Shown here piece by piece: positions 61,769 to 64,000 of a DNA stretch of 64,000 bases. Source of the DNA: PoT sp049331405. Lineage in GTDB: Bacteria; Planctomycetota; Planctomycetia; Isosphaerales; Isosphaeraceae. Under the pieces are notes generated by a model. The model did no database searches, was not told the DNA's origin, and saw nothing but the letters and a program-made list of their open reading frames with translations. The translations under genes and the position numbers were made by a program. The stretch lies in NCBI RefSeq assembly GCF_049331405.1, contig NZ_CP186274.1, positions 8,060,001 to 8,124,000 on the forward strand, read 5' to 3'. The first letter of the stretch is position 1. Each line of letters starts with the position of its first letter.

Positions 61769-63187
61769 ATGCCAGAGACCCTTTTCGAGAAGGTTTGGAA
61801 ACGGCACCAGGTAGCGACAACCGAGGAAGCGACCCTGCTTTACATCGACCGACACCTCGTGCACGAGGTGACGAGTCCGCAGGCCTTCGAAGGGCTCCGG
61901 CTTACCGGGCGGAAAGTGCGACGACCCGAGCTAACCTTCGCGACGCTCGACCACAACGTCCCGACTGATAACCAGTACGACATCAAGGAGCCGATGTCGC
62001 GACGACAGGTCGAGGCGATGCGGAAGAACTGCGCCGAGTTCGGCGTCACCCTCTATGACATCGGCAGCGGCCGACAGGGCATCGTCCACGTCATCGGCCC
62101 CGAGCTCGGCATCACCCTGCCCGGCACGACGATGGTCTGCGGCGATAGTCACACCAGCACTCACGGGGCCTTTGGTGCCCTGGCCTTCGGGATCGGCACG
62201 AGCGAGGTCGAGCACGTCCTGGCCACGCAGACGCTTTGGCAGGGCCGCCGTCCCAAGTCGCTGGGAATCGAAGTCGTCGGCAAGCTCGCCCCAGGCCTCG
62301 AGCCCAAGGACATCGTCCTGGCGGTGATCCGGGCAATCGGCACCGGCGGCGGAACCGGTCACGTCATCGAGTTCTACGGCCCCTCAATCACGGCCCTCTC
62401 GATGGAAGGCCGGATGACCATCTGCAACATGTCGATCGAAGCCGGCGCCCGCGCGGGCATGATCGGACCCGACGACACCACGATCGAATACATCACCCGG
62501 GGCAATCGCCCGTTCGCTCCGAAGGGTGCTGACCTCGACGCGGCGATCTCCGACTGGAAGACGCTCAAGACGGAAGACCCATCCGCCTTCGACCGCCATA
62601 TCGTCATCGACGCCTCCGAGCTCGTGCCGCAGGTCACCTGGGGGACGAACCCGGCCATGACAATCGACGTGACCGGCCGGATCCCCGACCCCGACCACGT
62701 CCCGTTCTCCAGCCGCGACGACGCCAAGCGTGCCCTCGAATACATGGGGCTGATCCCCAACACGCCGGTCTCCGACATCGCCGTCGACGTCGTCTTCATC
62801 GGCTCTTGCACGAACGGACGGATCGAAGACCTCCGCTCTGCCGCGAAGGTGTTCCAGGGCCGCCGCGTCGCCGAGGGGGTCCGTGCCCTGGTCGTCCCCG
62901 GCTCCGAGCAGGTCCGGCACCAGGCCGAGGCCGAAGGGCTCGACCGCATCTTCAGCGAGGCCGGCGCCGAGTGGCGACAGGCCGGCTGCAGCATGTGCCT
63001 GGCGATGAACCCGGACAAACTCACTCCCGGCCAGCGCTCCGCCAGCACGAGCAACCGGAATTTCGAGGGACGCCAGGGCCCCGGTGGTCGCACCCACCTC
63101 GTCAGCCCGGCCATGGCCGCCGCGGCCGCCGTTACCGGGCACTTCACCGATGTCCGCAAGCTCCTCAGCGGCGCCGGGACGAATTGA
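61769..63187 (+). CDS. leuC: 3-isopropylmalate dehydratase large subunit
   Basis: The 472-residue protein is an aconitase-fold subunit: LFEKVWKRHQVATTEEATLL, CGDSHTSTHGAFGALAFGIG, iron-sulfur ligands in GSCTNGRIEDLR and AGCSMCLAMNPDKLTPGQR, and SNRNFEGRQGPGGRTHLVSP. It isomerises 2- and 3-isopropylmalate in leucine synthesis together with LeuD. GGAAG precedes the ATG at 61769. leuD follows after about 80 bases. Length and motifs are complete. Confidence 0.97.
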   Translation: MPETLFEKVWKRHQVATTEEATLLYIDRHLVHEVTSPQAFEGLRLTGRKVRRPELTFATLDHNVPTDNQYDIKEPMSRRQVEAMRKNCAEFGVTLYDIGSGRQGIVHVIGPELGITLPGTTMVCGDSHTSTHGAFGALAFGIGTSEVEHVLATQTLWQGRRPKSLGIEVVGKLAPGLEPKDIVLAVIRAIGTGGGTGHVIEFYGPSITALSMEGRMTICNMSIEAGARAGMIGPDDTTIEYITRGNRPFAPKGADLDAAISDWKTLKTEDPSAFDRHIVIDASELVPQVTWGTNPAMTIDVTGRIPDPDHVPFSSRDDAKRALEYMGLIPNTPVSDIAVDVVFIGSCTNGRIEDLRSAAKVFQGRRVAEGVRALVVPGSEQVRHQAEAEGLDRIFSEAGAEWRQAGCSMCLAMNPDKLTPGQRSASTSNRNFEGRQGPGGRTHLVSPAMAAAAAVTGHFTDVRKLLSGAGTN

Positions 63188-63269
63188 TCCTCCGGCCGAT
63201 CGGCCGCCCTCGATCAACCATCGCACATACCAACAGAAGACAGTCCGCACGCTCTTGAGGTCTTGTTTC

Positions 63270-63938
63270 ATGGAGCCTTTCGTCAGCTATAAGGGTCGCA
63301 TCGCCCTGCTCGACTGGAGCGACGTCAACACCGACCTGATCATCCCCGCGCGCTACCTCAAGCGGATCGAGCGCACGGGCTATGGCCCCCTCCTCTTCGC
63401 CGACAAGCGTTATGTGACAGGCCAGGCCCCCCCCGTCGACGATCCTGAGGCCCCCGCCGCGCCGAACCCCGAGTTCCCGCTCAACGACCCGTCGAACAAG
63501 GACGCTACGATCCTCGTCGTCGGCCGCAACTTTGGCTGCGGATCGAGCCGAGAGCACGCCGTCTGGGCCGTCGCCCAGGCCGGCTATCGCGCGGTCATCG
63601 CCCCGGGTAAGGGCGAGGGGTTCGCCGACATCTTCGAAGGCAACTCCCTCAACAACGGCCTGCTCCCCATCGAACTGAACGACGCCGACTGGGAGAAGAT
63701 CGCCGAAGCCGCACGTGCCCAGGACGGCGCTGAGGTCACGATCGACCTTCGCAATCTCTCCGTGATTCTGCACCCGGCCAATGGAGCCGAGTCGCGGTTC
63801 ACGTTCGACATCCCCGAGTCGGACCGCGAGCGCCTCTTGAAGGGCCTCGACGCCATCGCCGAGACCCTCCTCAACGAAGAGGCCATCAGCGATCACGAAC
63901 GCAAGGCGCCAGCCTGGTTGACGCCGCAGCCCGCCTGA
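63270..63938 (+). CDS. leuD: 3-isopropylmalate dehydratase small subunit
   Basis: The 222-residue protein starts MEPFVSYKGRIALLDWSDVN and has the swivelling-domain motifs NTDLIIPARYLKRI, NFGCGSSREHAVWA and FEGNSLNNGLLPIEL. The ATG at 63270 matches the standard N-terminus; the longer frame overlaps leuC and is noise. It forms the heterodimer with LeuC. The window ends about 60 bases after its stop. Confidence 0.97.
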   Translation: MEPFVSYKGRIALLDWSDVNTDLIIPARYLKRIERTGYGPLLFADKRYVTGQAPPVDDPEAPAAPNPEFPLNDPSNKDATILVVGRNFGCGSSREHAVWAVAQAGYRAVIAPGKGEGFADIFEGNSLNNGLLPIELNDADWEKIAEAARAQDGAEVTIDLRNLSVILHPANGAESRFTFDIPESDRERLLKGLDAIAETLLNEEAISDHERKAPAWLTPQPA

Positions 63939-64000
63939 CACGGAGTTGGAGGTTGATCCGGTTTCCGGGTTGAAAGCCGATGGGTGGCCAGGGGAGATCC

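Overview
The window is chromosomal DNA from a planctomycete, most likely of the Isosphaera-type lineage. The 16S gene on the minus strand contains exact matches to two planctomycete probe sites that I know from memory, PLA46 (44820-44837) and PLA886 (44012-44030). The protein content agrees: a DUF1559 pseudopilin-like protein, a CxxCH-containing secreted protein, a DUF1080 protein, giant secreted proteins with a LEPR-XLL-like N-terminal motif, and many small lineage-specific secreted proteins. Coding GC is high with strong third-position GC, which creates many long antisense shadow ORFs.

Layout. 1-4.1 kb: a lipoprotein, an FkbM methyltransferase, and a second methyltransferase gene broken by a nonsense codon and by an IS3-family element. 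4.3-11.8 kb: a LapA-domain membrane protein, an SGNH hydrolase, a D-aminoacylase-like amidohydrolase, an unresolved stretch, a MgtA-type P-type ATPase and a PNPOx-fold protein. 12.0-17.9 kb: a 1528-residue PKD-repeat surface protein gene cut in two by a second copy of the same IS, same length and with identical predicted proteins, in inverted orientation. 18.0-20.6 kb: decayed DNA with two pseudogenes (an FxLYD-like protein and a tyrosine recombinase) ending at a tRNA-Leu(CAA) gene, probably the scar of an integrated element. 21-27.3 kb: an FG-GAP/VCBS secreted protein, small secreted proteins, a Gfo/Idh/MocA protein, and a translationally coupled GntR regulator-SPFH pair with a palindromic operator over its promoter. 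27.4-32.4 kb: a 1672-residue LEPR-XLL-type protein with a propeller-like region, an FN3 domain and a duplicated C-terminal module. 32.9-38.2 kb: two PilZ proteins, a small planctomycete-type protein, a TPR protein and a HAD phosphatase. 38.3-39.6 kb: a third IS3-family element of a different group. 39.6-45.3 kb: a linked 16S-23S-5S operon on the minus strand with promoter, boxA-like elements and terminator, and no spacer tRNA. 45.6-57.3 kb: a membrane protein, a secreted protein, a pyrophosphate-type phosphofructokinase, the fatty-acid synthesis cluster M24 peptidase-accB-accC, a DUF1080 protein, a TPM-domain protein, a small basic protein, the CxxCH protein and a DHH phosphoesterase. 57.6-64 kb: DUF1559 protein, lipB-lipA, a glycerol-type aquaporin, and leuC-leuD.

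Metabolic themes are lipoate synthesis (lipB/lipA overlap by 26 nt), malonyl-CoA formation (accB/accC), leucine synthesis (leuC/leuD) and glycolysis with a PPi-dependent PFK signature. I did not find a defence island, CRISPR array or biosynthetic cluster. The most notable points are the LipB-like protein that lacks both catalytic residues, the two cleanly reconstructable IS-interrupted genes, the decayed recombinase next to tRNA-Leu, the GntR-SPFH operator arrangement, and the duplicated-module surface protein.
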